DNA of 48,399 nucleotides from Streptomyces canus 299MFChir4.1 (GCF_000383615.1 NZ_KB911599.1:1-48399), one strand, 5' to 3'. Shown: positions 23,818 through 32,464, counted from the first letter of the stretch. Numbers and translations: made by a program. Notes: generated from the sequence alone by a model not told the origin.

Positions 23818-24699
23818 TTGCCCTCACGCACCACCCAACCCCCCGTGCCGGCACTGACTGCCGCGATCCGCCTCGGGGTCGCCCTGGTCGGCACAATCGC
23901 CTTGGCCCTCTCCTACGACGCCCTGCGGCAGATGGCCGTCGCCATCCACATCCGCGGAGTCCTCACATACGCCTTCCCGTTGGTGATCGACGGGTTCATC
24001 GCCATCGGCGTCGCCGCCCTGCTCATCCTGCGCACCGCACCCTGGCGCTCACGTCTGTACGTCTGGGCACTCGTCGGGCTCGCCACGGTCACGAGCATCT
24101 GGGCCAACGCCCTGCACGCCATCCGCCTCAACCAGCAGGCACGCACCGCCGGACTGCACCTGGACGACATCACCGTCGGCGCCCTGTCCGCCATCGCCCC
24201 TCTCGCGCTCGCCGGCGCGGTCCACCTCGACCTCGTCATCCGCCGCCACCCCACACCCCGCGCCCAAGAGGCTGCCGCCACAACGAGCCAAACGGTCGGC
24301 CACAGCCACAACGGCAGACACAGTGCCGAGCCGCCTGCCCGTTCGGACGATCAGACCTCCCTGCCGAAGAAGGTGCGGTGCTCGCCCGATGTGGCCGAGC
24401 GCGCGGACGTAGCGGAGGCAGCAGTCAACGTGCCGCAGGCCCCGACGCCGCTCACCAAAGAAGGCGGCCACGAACGCGACGCCACCTTCGACGAGCTGCT
24501 CGCTATCGCCCGCACCGCACCACTGGGACGCGGGGACCGCGCCTCACGTCGCAACATCGAGGCGGCCATCCGCGGCGCTGGGTACCGCATCGGCAAGGAC
24601 CGCCTGACCCAGATCAAGGACCACGTACAGGCCGAACTCGACCAGGCCGCCCGCCGGCGGCAGGCCGAGCCCGACAAGGAACCCGTCGGCGCCCACTGA
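23818..24699 (+). CDS. DUF2637 membrane protein, SpdB-like spread function
   Basis: This 293-residue protein has four hydrophobic segments within residues 10-145 (for example AAIRLGVALVGTIALALSYDALRQMA and AFPLVIDGFIAIGVAALLIL), the DUF2637 layout found in Streptomyces plasmid and ICE spread (Spd) proteins. The remainder is cytoplasmic. It ends with a helix-turn-helix-like part (RRNIEAAIRGAGYRIGKDRLTQIKDHVQAELDQAAR) that may bind DNA, a feature also known for such proteins. The start is TTG, 6 bases after GGAG. Its place before mobC suits a role in transfer or spread through the mycelium. Confidence 0.82.
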   Translation: MPSRTTQPPVPALTAAIRLGVALVGTIALALSYDALRQMAVAIHIRGVLTYAFPLVIDGFIAIGVAALLILRTAPWRSRLYVWALVGLATVTSIWANALHAIRLNQQARTAGLHLDDITVGALSAIAPLALAGAVHLDLVIRRHPTPRAQEAAATTSQTVGHSHNGRHSAEPPARSDDQTSLPKKVRCSPDVAERADVAEAAVNVPQAPTPLTKEGGHERDATFDELLAIARTAPLGRGDRASRRNIEAAIRGAGYRIGKDRLTQIKDHVQAELDQAARRRQAEPDKEPVGAH

Positions 24700-24820
24700 G
24701 CCCGCAGGCACGCCCGTCACCCTCGCGCTCGACTCCTCCCGTTCGTCCCCGCACAGCCCGGCGCGGGACGAGCGGTCTGGAGCCATGACCTCTTTCCCAC
24801 CACGCACGGAGAACCGCACA

Positions 24821-25471
24821 ATGCACGACCCGCACCACGAAGTCCCAAGCCTGCCGCAGCAGATGACCGCTACCGCCAACAGCGCAGCAAGGTATGACGC
24901 TGGACCGTCCAAGGGCCGGTCCAACGCGGACACCTCCGCCCCGGGGGTGGCGGAGGACCTCGGGCACCGGGGGGTGCCCGAGGAGGAAACGCCAGCCGAC
25001 GCGGCCGAGCAGTCCCCCGCCGCGCTTGCCGACGAAGTCACCCTGCGTCGTATCGCTCGCCGGCGTACCCGCGAGAGCGTCCAGCGCAAAGAGCGTGTCG
25101 ACGTCCGCTACAGCGCCGACGAGAAGTTCCGGATCCTCGCCCGTGCCCGCAAGATGGGCATCGCCGGCGCCCACCTCGTCGGCGCCGTCATCATGGCCTA
25201 TCTCGACGGCGACCTCTCCGTGGGCCTGGCTGGGCAGCGCACCCAGCTCGACGACTGCCTCGACAAGCTCGACGCCCTGCGGGCCCAGGTCGCCCGCATC
25301 GGCAACAACGTCAACCAGATCGCCCACCGCGTCAACGCCGGAGGCGATCCGCACCCTGTGGACACCGCTGTCCTCGCCCAGACCGAGCGCACCCTGGACG
25401 CCGTCCGCGCCGCCATCGGCGACATCGCGCAGACCATGAACCACGCCGTCTCCGCGAGGGCGGCCCGGTGA
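24821..25471 (+). CDS. MobC-type relaxosome accessory protein
   Basis: The 216-residue product carries the MobC core near its C-terminus: RVDVRYSADEKFRILARARKMGIAGAHLVGAVI (a ribbon-helix-helix-like stretch), then LRAQVARIGNNVNQIAHRVNAGG, the diagnostic MobC motif. MobC helps melt oriT so that the relaxase can nick it. The N-terminal third is low-complexity. ATG 24821 has GGAG at good spacing; ATG 24785 in frame is the alternative with a very close GGAG. The gene overlaps the relaxase start by four bases (GTGA). Confidence 0.87.
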   Translation: MHDPHHEVPSLPQQMTATANSAARYDAGPSKGRSNADTSAPGVAEDLGHRGVPEEETPADAAEQSPAALADEVTLRRIARRRTRESVQRKERVDVRYSADEKFRILARARKMGIAGAHLVGAVIMAYLDGDLSVGLAGQRTQLDDCLDKLDALRAQVARIGNNVNQIAHRVNAGGDPHPVDTAVLAQTERTLDAVRAAIGDIAQTMNHAVSARAAR

Positions 25472-27138
25472 TCGCCAAGATCGGCAGCGGCAAGAGCACC
25501 GCCGGCCTGATCCGGTATCTGTTCGACACGAAGAAGGCCAAGGACCACACCGACCCGCACCTGGTCGCCTCCTGGGACGGCTTCGCTTCCGATCCCGGCC
25601 GCGCCGACGACTTCGACGCCACAAAGCTGCGGCTCGTGGCCGACCTCGACCTGCGGGTCAAGCAAGCCCGCCGACTGGGCCGGGCGCCCGAGCGGCACGT
25701 GTGGCACTGCTCGGTACGTGCCGCCCCCGGCGACCGGCACCTCACCGACGCCGAGTGGGCCGACATCGCCCACCGGATTGTGGCGGCCACCGGCATCGCG
25801 CCACAAGGCGATCCCGACGGGTGCCGGTGGGTCGCCGTACGCCACGCGGACGACCACATCCACATCGCCGCCACCAAGGTCCGAGGCGACCTGCGCACCG
25901 CCCGCCACTGGAACGACTACCTGACGGCGGACAAGGAACTCGCGGCCATCGAGAAGGAATACGGCCTGAAGCGGGTGGTGCGCGGCGACCGCACCGCCGT
26001 CCAGCGCCCCACCCGCGCCGAGACGGAGAAGGCCCGCCGCGCCGGCAAGACCCAGACCTCCCGCGAACGCCTGCGCACCACCGTCCGTCAGCTGGTGTCC
26101 ATCGCCACCGGCCCGCAGGAGTTCCTCCACTTGCTCGACGGCGTCGAGGGCGTCCTCGTCGACGTCCAGCACTTCCCCTCCGGTGACGTACGCGGGTACA
26201 AGGTGGCCGTGGAAGGCGACACCAATGCCGCCGGTGAACCGGTCTGGTTCTCCGGCGCCAAACTCGCCCCCGACCTGTCCTTCCCCAAGATCCGCGAACG
26301 CCTCGCCGGCATCGAAGCTCCGCCCGTCACCAAGCCGGGCAGCCGGCGCGCGCCCAGCCCCTGGCACCAGGCCACCGCTGCGGCCGAGCGCATCCTCCAC
26401 CACCTCGACCACGGCGACGAGGCAGCCGCCCAGGCCCACATCGCGGCCTTCGGCGAAGCCGTCGACCTCCTACCGCTGGTCGCCCCCAGCCATCTGCGGC
26501 CACATCTGCAGCAGGCCGCCACCGCGTTCGAACGTGCCACCCGCTCCCGCATGCGCGCCCAGCAGGACCAGGCCCGCGCCCTCCAGAGCGCCGTACGCGC
26601 TCTGCGCACCGCTCCGGTCATCGGCGGCTCCGGGCTGGCGATGTTCCTCGACATCGCCGTCCTCGTCGTCATCGCCACAGCCCGCTGGCACCAAGCCCGC
26701 CGGCACGACCAGCAGGTCGCCGCCGCCCACCAGGCCCTTGTCCATCTGCAGGCCGCGTACCAGCAGGCTGCTGCCGAGCCGCTGGCCGCCCTGGCCCAGC
26801 GTCGACCACCGGCCCGCACCGTGGAAAGGCACGCCCAGCGGATCCTCATGATCGTGCCCGAACACGCTCAGCGAGTCCTCGACGACCCCGGCTGGCCGGC
26901 TCTGGCCGCCGCCCTGACCGAAGCCGAGACCGCCGGCCACGACGCCGAGCTGCTCCTCCAGCATGCCGCCCGCCAGCGCACCCTGGACGACGCCCACTCC
27001 ACCGCCAGGACCCTCACCTGGCGTGTCCAACGCCTCGCCGCCCGGCAGGTCCCCGGCGTGCAGGCACGAGCCGCCCGAGCCCACACGAGCGCGACAGCGC
27101 GACCGGCACGTCGCGAGCTGCGACGAGGACCGCTATGA
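25468..27138 (+). CDS. Relaxase / mobilization nuclease
   Basis: This 556-residue protein should nick one strand at oriT and pilot it during transfer. The N-terminal relaxase domain (residues 1-200) starts MIAKIGSGKSTAGLIRYLF, a pattern of actinobacterial relaxases. It shows the metal-binding histidines in WVAVRHADDHIHIAATKVRGD. The catalytic Tyr is probably among those in the first 40 residues (YLF at about 17); I cannot fix it. Residues 290-556 are a long Ala/Gln/His-rich helical part with one hydrophobic stretch (GLAMFLDIAVLVVIATA). GTG 25468 overlaps mobC. This is unlike the TraB-driven double-strand transfer usual in Streptomyces. Confidence 0.87.
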   Translation: MIAKIGSGKSTAGLIRYLFDTKKAKDHTDPHLVASWDGFASDPGRADDFDATKLRLVADLDLRVKQARRLGRAPERHVWHCSVRAAPGDRHLTDAEWADIAHRIVAATGIAPQGDPDGCRWVAVRHADDHIHIAATKVRGDLRTARHWNDYLTADKELAAIEKEYGLKRVVRGDRTAVQRPTRAETEKARRAGKTQTSRERLRTTVRQLVSIATGPQEFLHLLDGVEGVLVDVQHFPSGDVRGYKVAVEGDTNAAGEPVWFSGAKLAPDLSFPKIRERLAGIEAPPVTKPGSRRAPSPWHQATAAAERILHHLDHGDEAAAQAHIAAFGEAVDLLPLVAPSHLRPHLQQAATAFERATRSRMRAQQDQARALQSAVRALRTAPVIGGSGLAMFLDIAVLVVIATARWHQARRHDQQVAAAHQALVHLQAAYQQAAAEPLAALAQRRPPARTVERHAQRILMIVPEHAQRVLDDPGWPALAAALTEAETAGHDAELLLQHAARQRTLDDAHSTARTLTWRVQRLAARQVPGVQARAARAHTSATARPARRELRRGPL

Positions 27139-27449
27139 GGGACAACGACCACCCGTACGAGCCAATCTGGCGACACCAGCTGGCGAGCGTAGATCCGCTG
27201 CAGCCGCCTCTACCTACTACCTATGCGGCTTCAGCCCCACGCGGAGGCGAGGACTCGCCTCCGCAGATCGACGACACCCTCGTTCTCCCGGCTGACAGCC
27301 CAGCACCAGGAGATCGAACAGCTACGGGAGCAGGCTGCCGCCGCCGGCAACGTGCGGCGTGGCTGTGTCAGTTTCTGTGGGAGTTGTTTCACGGTGGCTT
27401 CGGGAGTCATTCCGCCGGCTTCTCGGTGATCAACAACGGTGAGTTTTGA
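27135..27449 (+). CDS. Short ORF coupled to the relaxase, possibly frameshifted
   Basis: ATG 27135 overlaps the relaxase stop in ATGA, which argues for translation. The first 50 residues (MRDNDHPYEPIWRHQLASVD) are plausible. After about 27290 the better protein-like sequence moves to another frame, which reads LTAQHQEIEQLREQAAAAGN, a short coiled-coil. The present frame there gives low-quality sequence. The gene may therefore be damaged or mis-sequenced. No family is recognised. Confidence 0.4.
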   Translation: MRDNDHPYEPIWRHQLASVDPLQPPLPTTYAASAPRGGEDSPPQIDDTLVLPADSPAPGDRTATGAGCRRRQRAAWLCQFLWELFHGGFGSHSAGFSVINNGEF

Positions 27450-27903
27450 TGTCACTCGCGGTGTCGGGGCTTCACCGCGGGTGGGCATTCTGGCTTTCTG
27501 CCGGCCTCGCGGGCCGGTTCCATGGAGACCGTGTTGCTGTTCGTCGCCCGCGTTCCTGCGGACTGGCCGACCAGGGAAGGTGGACAGCGCAACAGGTCGG
27601 TCGGGGCCGGGGTGTGCCCTGTTGGCCCTCTCGGGAAGAGGGCCGGGGGCGTATCCATGACATAGACCCCAGCGGTGCTCGGCAGGAGCTCGGGACGCTC
27701 TCAGAAGCACCCGACCCGTTGGACGCCCCGGACACGGTCCCGGGCGGCAGCGCCGTCTTTGGGAGACAGGCGTCTGTGTGTCCCTGGTCAGGCGCTCACA
27801 GGCTCTGACCAGGGGCATTCCAGCGTTCGTGGTTCCCCGATCCGTGCAGGGTGGCTGCGTGCGTCTTTGTGCCGTGCAGGCCAGGCAGTGGCGAGTCCCG
27901 TGG
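27450..27903. other. Region without a supported gene
   Basis: Open frames on both strands here are short and of poor composition. A perfect 10-bp hairpin, CCCTGGTCAG/CTGACCAGGG, spans 27782-27814 and could stop transcription from the mob operon before the DUF5994 block. Confidence 0.5.
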
Positions 27904-28017
27904 GGAGTAGGCTGCAGTCACCGAGGGTATTACGTGCGCCGGTGGCCGTGCTGACGCCGTTCTCGGTGAACGACAATGCCGGGCCGGTCAGACCGCGCCC
28001 GGAGGCAGGTTCACGTC
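27904..28017 (+). promoter_or_regulatory. DUF5994 promoter and leader, copy A
   Basis: GGAGTAGGCT (27904-27913) contains a TAGNNT-type -10. ACCGAG starts 6 bases later at 27920, followed by a 98-nt leader that ends at the ATG. The same order and spacing recur at 29705-29820 and 31742-31857. Shared leader blocks include a CGGYGAnnGA element in the middle and GCCCGGAG near the end. Confidence 0.65.
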
Positions 28018-28497
28018 ATGGAACCGACTGCCGATCAAGTCGCACTCAGCGTAGTCCCCTCTCCACCGCTGCCGGCCCGGCTATCGCTGGCGCCATACGC
28101 AGCCGTCCCGGGCGGATTCGACGGAGCCTGGTGGCCGTACTCCCGCAATCTCGCCGACGAACTTCCCGCCCTGGTGGAAGCGATGGACGGGGTGGGCACC
28201 ATCACCGGAGTCCTTCTGGGGATCGGGCTGTGGCCCGACATCCCGCACCGGATCTCCGTCGGCGGGCACGTCGTGACCGCAGGCTGGTTCATGTCCGATC
28301 ACGAACAGCACGAGATCATGCTCTGCTCCTATCGTGACGGGTTTCGCACCCTGCTCATCGTTCCTCCCTCGACGGAGCCTGACACCGCAGCCTGGCTGAT
28401 GAATAGGCCCGTACCGGTCGACAACAGCAGCACCGCCACCGAACTGCTGGCCATGGCAACGGCCCGCTTCGACGCCTCTGTTGAAGGTCCGCAGTGA
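28018..28497 (+). CDS. DUF5994 family protein, copy A
   Basis: This 159-residue soluble protein belongs to DUF5994, an actinobacterial family of unknown function. The signature FDGAWWPYSRNLADELPALVEA lies at about residues 33-54. A beta strand pair GHVVTAGWF follows, then RTLLIVPPSTEPDTAAWLM near residues 115-135. The signal W-P-(D/V)-(I/A)-P lies between them. There is no signal peptide or membrane segment. It is the first of four copies in the element; about half of its core residues match copies B and C. An in-frame ATG at 27976 exists, but the leader alignment with the other copies supports 28018. Confidence 0.82.
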   Translation: MEPTADQVALSVVPSPPLPARLSLAPYAAVPGGFDGAWWPYSRNLADELPALVEAMDGVGTITGVLLGIGLWPDIPHRISVGGHVVTAGWFMSDHEQHEIMLCSYRDGFRTLLIVPPSTEPDTAAWLMNRPVPVDNSSTATELLAMATARFDASVEGPQ

Positions 28498-28588
28498 TCG
28501 GACTGCCGATGTGAGGCGTTCTGTCTGAGCACGGCCTGGACGTGCCGAGCCGCCCGTTCAGCCGGCTTCAGCCCGTTCGACCTGCGCC

Positions 28589-28941
28589 TTGGGGGCCGTC
28601 GGCGACGCCACCGGCGTCCTCGCCCAGGGCGCCACCGACGTCCTCGACACCGACGAGCCGATGCGCACCGACACCGTTTTCGACGCCGCCGGCCTCACAA
28701 AGATCCTCGCCGTCTGGTCCTCCATCGGCGCCCTGTGGGAAGACGGAACCCTCGACCGGCTCCCGGCACCACTGCCGAGGAGGACGTCTGGGTCCACTAC
28801 GGCTTCAGCGGCACAGGCATGTGGATCGCCCCCATCGACGGCCGGTGGGCGGTACTTTTGACCAACGAGCTCTACTACTCCCGCGACCGCAAACCGCTGA
28901 ACGGTGTCCGTAACGCCTTCCGAAAGCTGGCTTTCACTTAG
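28589..28941 (+). pseudogene. Serine hydrolase (class C beta-lactamase-like) relic
   Basis: Two pieces remain in different frames. The first, 28589 to about 28775, reads GATDVLDTDEPMRTDTVFDAA then GLTKILAVWSSIGALWEDGTLD, the start of a beta-lactamase/esterase-type hydrolase. The family motif S-x-x-K is here GLTK, so the nucleophilic Ser is gone. The second, about 28775 to 28941, reads VWVHYGFSGTGMWIAPIDGRW and ends in AFRKLAFT, the family C-terminus. Some 200 residues between them are deleted. It is not functional. Confidence 0.72.
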
Positions 28942-29222
28942 GGACCAAATCCTCCTGGCGTGGGATGTTTCGCTCGGAGGGGTTCGGAGACCCGGTGAGC
29001 GGAGGTCGCGTCGTGTGCGGGTTCGGAAGTGAGCTGGCATTCAATTCGTCCACCCATACTGCCGTCCGGCTTCGATCGCGGGCGGCAGCGCTGTGGGCGT
29101 ATTCAGGGGGCTGCGCGGCGGCCAGTGCTGGTCCGGAGCCGGGCGCATCCTGTGGCACCTGCCGCGACAGGGCAGGGACGGGGTGGCGCCCCTGCCCTTA
29201 CCCCGTCGGCCCTCGGCTGTGA
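28942..29222. other. Region between two relics, no supported gene
   Basis: Open frames are low-complexity only. The lost N-terminal part of the acetyltransferase would be expected here, but I cannot recognise it in any frame. Confidence 0.4.
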
Positions 29223-29660
29223 GGTACGCATCCTTCGACGCAGCCGCTTCCCCATCGCCCCGGCTTCGCCCTGCTGGTCGCCGAGACGACGGTGCTGGTC
29301 GGTTGCGCCTTCGGTTTTCCGATGGGCTCCGACGGCTCCGGCGGCCGGCAGGGCGGCGGAACGCTCCAGGAGATCATCCAGCGGCTCACTTCCCGGGCAC
29401 GGTTCGTCGTCCTCACCCAGGTCGTGGCCCATCCGCACGCTCAGCACCGCGACATCGCCCGCCGGCTGCAACAGCGTCTCCTCACAGACCTGCACTCCTC
29501 CCTCGGCATCACCCTGCTGCATCCCGCCGACCAGACAGGACAAGCCGCCTTCTCGTCCTGGGGCTGGCAGAACATGGGTGAGGTCGTGGGGCTGCACGGC
29601 GCCGTCGCCCCCTGCGTGCTGACCTTGTCCGCCGAAGGAACAGCTCTTGCACGCCGGTGA
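29223..29660 (+). pseudogene. GNAT acetyltransferase, C-terminal remnant
   Basis: The frame reads PGFALLVAETTVLVGCAFGF, then FVVLTQVVAHPHAQHRDIARRLQQRLL and AFSSWGWQNMGEVVGL, which is the second half of a GNAT fold with a degraded acetyl-CoA loop (normally Q-x-x-G-x-G/A). A stop codon at 29220 precedes it in frame and no N-terminal half is found upstream. A shorter start at 29292 could give a 122-residue product, but it would lack the acceptor-binding part. Confidence 0.6.
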
Positions 29661-29704
29661 TGCGGCAGTGCGATGGCTGCGTGCCACGCCGTCTGCCACA
29701 GCCG

Positions 29705-29820
29705 GGAGTAATCTCAGACATACCGAGAACTTCCGGGCGCACGATGACGGCGGCGCCGTTCCCGGCGAGTGACACGAGACGGGCAGCCGGAAACCGCACG
29801 GCCCGGAACGGGATCGCACG
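29705..29820 (+). promoter_or_regulatory. DUF5994 promoter and leader, copy C
   Basis: GGAGTAATCT (29705-29714) is followed 7 bases later by ACCGAG at 29722 and a 99-nt leader to the ATG at 29821. The leader has CCCGGCGAGTGA in the middle and GGCCCGGAACGGG near the end, matching copies A and B in order and position. Confidence 0.65.
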
Positions 29821-30444
29821 ATGAACGCCATCACACAGCCCGCCGAAGGTACGGCACCAGGTGACGGACACTCCTACCGCATGCCCTTGCCCCGGCTGCG
29901 CCTCACCCCGGACTTCAGCCATGGCCCGCTGGACGGCGCATGGTGGCCGCGCTGCGACGCACTGGAACTGGAACTGCCCGTACTGGTCGACCCCCTGGAT
30001 CCGGGCATCGGCACCGTCACCCGTGTGACCGTGGAGCCGGCCGCCTGGCCCGATGCCCCGCAGGAGGTGATGGCGCCCGGCCACGTGATCGAGGTGGTGC
30101 TGACCGATTCCGCCGCCGAGGCGCATGCCATCACCGTGGACTGCGGCACCGTGGGGAGCTGGGAACTGCTGGTGATCCCCACGGAAGAGCCGGCCCGAGT
30201 GGCCACCCGGCTGCTGAGCGCTGCTGCCGACCCCGCGAACCCACTGTCGGCTCCGCGCCTGCCGGCACTCGCCGAGAGCGGCCCCGACGGACAGGACACA
30301 TGGGAGTCGGAAGGAGGAGCCGGACCCGGTAAGCAGCCCGGTCGGCTCCGCACGACCGGCGGGCCGGGCATGCACGACCGCATGATGGAGCCATGGCACC
30401 GTCAGATCCTTTGTCATCCGGGCCCGCCCCCGCCCCTAGCGTGA
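29821..30444 (+). CDS. DUF5994 family protein, copy C
   Basis: This 207-residue copy has the signature LDGAWWPRCDALELELPVLVD at about residues 37-57, GHVIEVVLTD, and WELLVIPTEEPARVATRLLS. The usual R-S-R-D after WWP is replaced by R-C-D-A, so this copy is the most divergent at the signature. Its C-terminal 70 residues (after SAPRLPALAES) are a linker-like tail. The stop codon (30442-30444) lies 17 bases before the phosphatase start at 30462, so the two are likely co-transcribed. Function is unknown. Confidence 0.8.
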   Translation: MNAITQPAEGTAPGDGHSYRMPLPRLRLTPDFSHGPLDGAWWPRCDALELELPVLVDPLDPGIGTVTRVTVEPAAWPDAPQEVMAPGHVIEVVLTDSAAEAHAITVDCGTVGSWELLVIPTEEPARVATRLLSAAADPANPLSAPRLPALAESGPDGQDTWESEGGAGPGKQPGRLRTTGGPGMHDRMMEPWHRQILCHPGPPPPLA

Positions 30445-30461
30445 CCACGGAAGGTGAGCGA

Positions 30462-31655
30462 ATGCCAGCAGGGCGACGCCCGGACCGGTCCGAGAGCTTC
30501 GGGGAAGCTCTTCTCGGGAAGATCCTCGACAGCGCGCACGAACTCCCGCCCCACCTCATCGGGCCCCTGGTCGCCGACGTGATGGGACAGCTCGGTGGCC
30601 ACCGTCCGCAGGTGCTGTTGCAGGACTACGGCCAGTTGGTGCTCGTACCGCTGCCCGGCGAGGGCCTCACCGGCGGGGAGCCGCAGGTGATCGACGACTC
30701 CGAGGCGGGCCGCTGCTTTCTCGACGCCGTCCCTGTCGAGGTGCCTCAGGAGGGCGGCGTCCGGGTCCATCTGCCCCTGCTGGACGGCGGTGACCAGGTG
30801 GGAGTCATGGCGGTGACGCTGGACAGTGTCGACGATGACGACCGCCGCCTGCTGCTCAGAATCTCCGGCCTGGTGGCCGACCTTCTGGTGACCAAGCACG
30901 GCTACTCCGACCTGTTCTTCGGCGTCCGACGCGATGAGGGGATGAGCGTCGCCGCGGAGATCCAGTGGTCGCTGCTGCCACCTCTGGCCATGATCATGCC
31001 CCGGGTCGCCGTGGCCGGGATCCTGGAACCCGCCTACGCCGTGGGCGGCGACAGCTTCGACTACGCGCTGAACGGCGACGTCCTCCACGTGGTCATGATC
31101 GACGCGATGGGGCACGGGCTGGACGCGGCCACGATGGCCACCGTGGCCATCGGCTCCTACCGCCACGCCCGCCGCGCCGGCATCGGACTGTTGGAGATCT
31201 ACGCGTTCATGGACCGCGCCGTGGCCGAGCAGTTCGGTCCCGAGCACTTCGTCACCGCGCAGATGCTGCAGCTGGACACGACCACGGGGCGGGTGCAGTG
31301 GGTCAACGCCGGGCACCCGCCGCCGATCCTCGTCCGCGACCACCGCGTCGCACAGCGTCTGGTCGCCCCGACGACCCTTCCCGTCGGCCTGGGCGGTTCG
31401 GAGCCTCGGGTGAGCGAACTGGGGCTGGTGCCCGGGGACCGAGTCCTCTGCTTCACCGACGGAGTGGTCGAGGAACACAAGAGCGGCGGGGAGGAGTTCG
31501 GCGAGGACCAGCTGATCGACTGCGTGAACCAGCTGGAGAGGACCGGCCGCGGCATCCGGGCGGTGACGCGCTCCCTGTCCCACACGCTCAAGCAGGCGCG
31601 CGGCGGACAGACCAGCGACGACGCGACGCTGCTCATGGTGGAGTGGCGCGGCTGA
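30462..31655 (+). CDS. SpoIIE/PPM-type serine phosphatase
   Basis: This roughly 397-residue protein is a partner-switch phosphatase of the RsbU/SpoIIE class. Residues 1-165 form a GAF-like sensor (PLPGEGLTGGEPQVIDDSEAG, VRVHLPLLDGGDQVGVMAVTLDS). Residues 170-397 form the PPM domain with EIQWSLLPPL, AYAVGGDSFDYAL (metal Asp), MIDAMGHGLDAA (metal Asp-Gly-like), NAGHPPPILVR, FTDGVVE and DDATLLMVEW. These enzymes dephosphorylate STAS anti-anti-sigma factors. ATG 30462 has AAGGTGAG upstream; ATG 30393 in frame would overlap copy C by 52 bases. A STAS gene lies 1.1 kb downstream. Confidence 0.87.
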   Translation: MPAGRRPDRSESFGEALLGKILDSAHELPPHLIGPLVADVMGQLGGHRPQVLLQDYGQLVLVPLPGEGLTGGEPQVIDDSEAGRCFLDAVPVEVPQEGGVRVHLPLLDGGDQVGVMAVTLDSVDDDDRRLLLRISGLVADLLVTKHGYSDLFFGVRRDEGMSVAAEIQWSLLPPLAMIMPRVAVAGILEPAYAVGGDSFDYALNGDVLHVVMIDAMGHGLDAATMATVAIGSYRHARRAGIGLLEIYAFMDRAVAEQFGPEHFVTAQMLQLDTTTGRVQWVNAGHPPPILVRDHRVAQRLVAPTTLPVGLGGSEPRVSELGLVPGDRVLCFTDGVVEEHKSGGEEFGEDQLIDCVNQLERTGRGIRAVTRSLSHTLKQARGGQTSDDATLLMVEWRG

Positions 31656-31741
31656 CCTCTCGTCCCCGCCGTCCGTCACCGTTGCACGGCCGCAGGTACC
31701 GCACATCCGTGCGATCACTACGCCTCGCCGCCGGTCAACGC

Positions 31742-31857
31742 GGAGTAGTGTGGGCAGTACCGAGGGCATTTCGCACACCGGCTGCCACGCCGGGTCGTCC
31801 CCGGCGAAGGATGACACCCGGGCCGCGGCACAGGTGGCCCGGAGACGGGTCCGCATC
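31742..31857 (+). promoter_or_regulatory. DUF5994 promoter and leader, copy B
   Basis: GGAGTAGTGT (31742-31751) is followed 7 bases later by ACCGAG at 31759 and a 99-nt leader to ATG 31858. The leader contains CCCGGCGAAGGATGA and GGCCCGGAGACGGG at the same places as in the other copies. It means that the STAS operon starts with the same promoter type as copies A and C. Confidence 0.65.
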
Positions 31858-32454
31858 ATGTCGGCGACCTTGTACCCCACCCTGCCGCACCGCGAGCCCG
31901 TCGCAGCCCCGGCCGCACGTCTCGCGCTGAAGACCGACGGCGCCTCCCGCGGGCTGCTGGACGGAGCCTGGTGGCCACGGTCCCGGGACCTGCTCAGCGA
32001 ACTGCCGGCGCTCACGGACGTGTTGGACCCCCTGTGGGGCCGCATCACCCGTATCGCCGTCAACCCGGAGCACTGGCCGGTCATCCCGCGCAAGATCCCC
32101 GTGAGCGGGCACATCGTCAAGGTCGGCTGGTTCACATCGGAGATCGACCCGCACAAACTGCTGCTGCTCTCCTACGGCACCAGCCGCTGGGATCTCCTCG
32201 TCGTTCCGCCCGAGACCGGGGCACAGTCGGCGGCCCGTCTGATGGCAGCCGTATCCGACCACGACGGCCCGCCCCTGACCGCGAGCGCGTACATCGCCGC
32301 GGAAGCGGCCCGGCACGCCGTCTCCCCCACCGACCAGGCACTGGACCCGGACGAGGCATGGGAGTACGAGGGCGGCGCCTCGGCGGTGTCCGCGGCCGGC
32401 ACCGGACAGACCGGTCCGCCAGGGCCGGCCAGCCGGCTGATCATCGGTATGTGA
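31858..32454 (+). CDS. DUF5994 family protein, copy B
   Basis: This 198-residue copy shows LLDGAWWPRSRDLLSELPALTDVL at about residues 37-60, then HWPVIPRKIPVSGHIVKVGWF, SRWDLLVVPPETGAQSAARLM and a C-terminal extension ending in a DPDEAWEYEGG motif. It comes closest to the family consensus. Copy C has a similar tail motif (DTWESEGG), which suggests these two share a more recent ancestor. It is the first gene of an operon with a small membrane protein (10-base gap) and a STAS protein. Confidence 0.83.
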   Translation: MSATLYPTLPHREPVAAPAARLALKTDGASRGLLDGAWWPRSRDLLSELPALTDVLDPLWGRITRIAVNPEHWPVIPRKIPVSGHIVKVGWFTSEIDPHKLLLLSYGTSRWDLLVVPPETGAQSAARLMAAVSDHDGPPLTASAYIAAEAARHAVSPTDQALDPDEAWEYEGGASAVSAAGTGQTGPPGPASRLIIGM

Positions 32455-32464
32455 GGTGGCCGCC

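Noticed and set aside
27446..27808. 120-residue plus-strand frame in the element
   Set aside because: No ribosome-binding site or family pattern; composition resembles noncoding GC-rich DNA.
28965..29222. 85-residue plus-strand frame
   Set aside because: Biased Gly/Ala/Arg/Cys composition and no match; probably noncoding space between relics.
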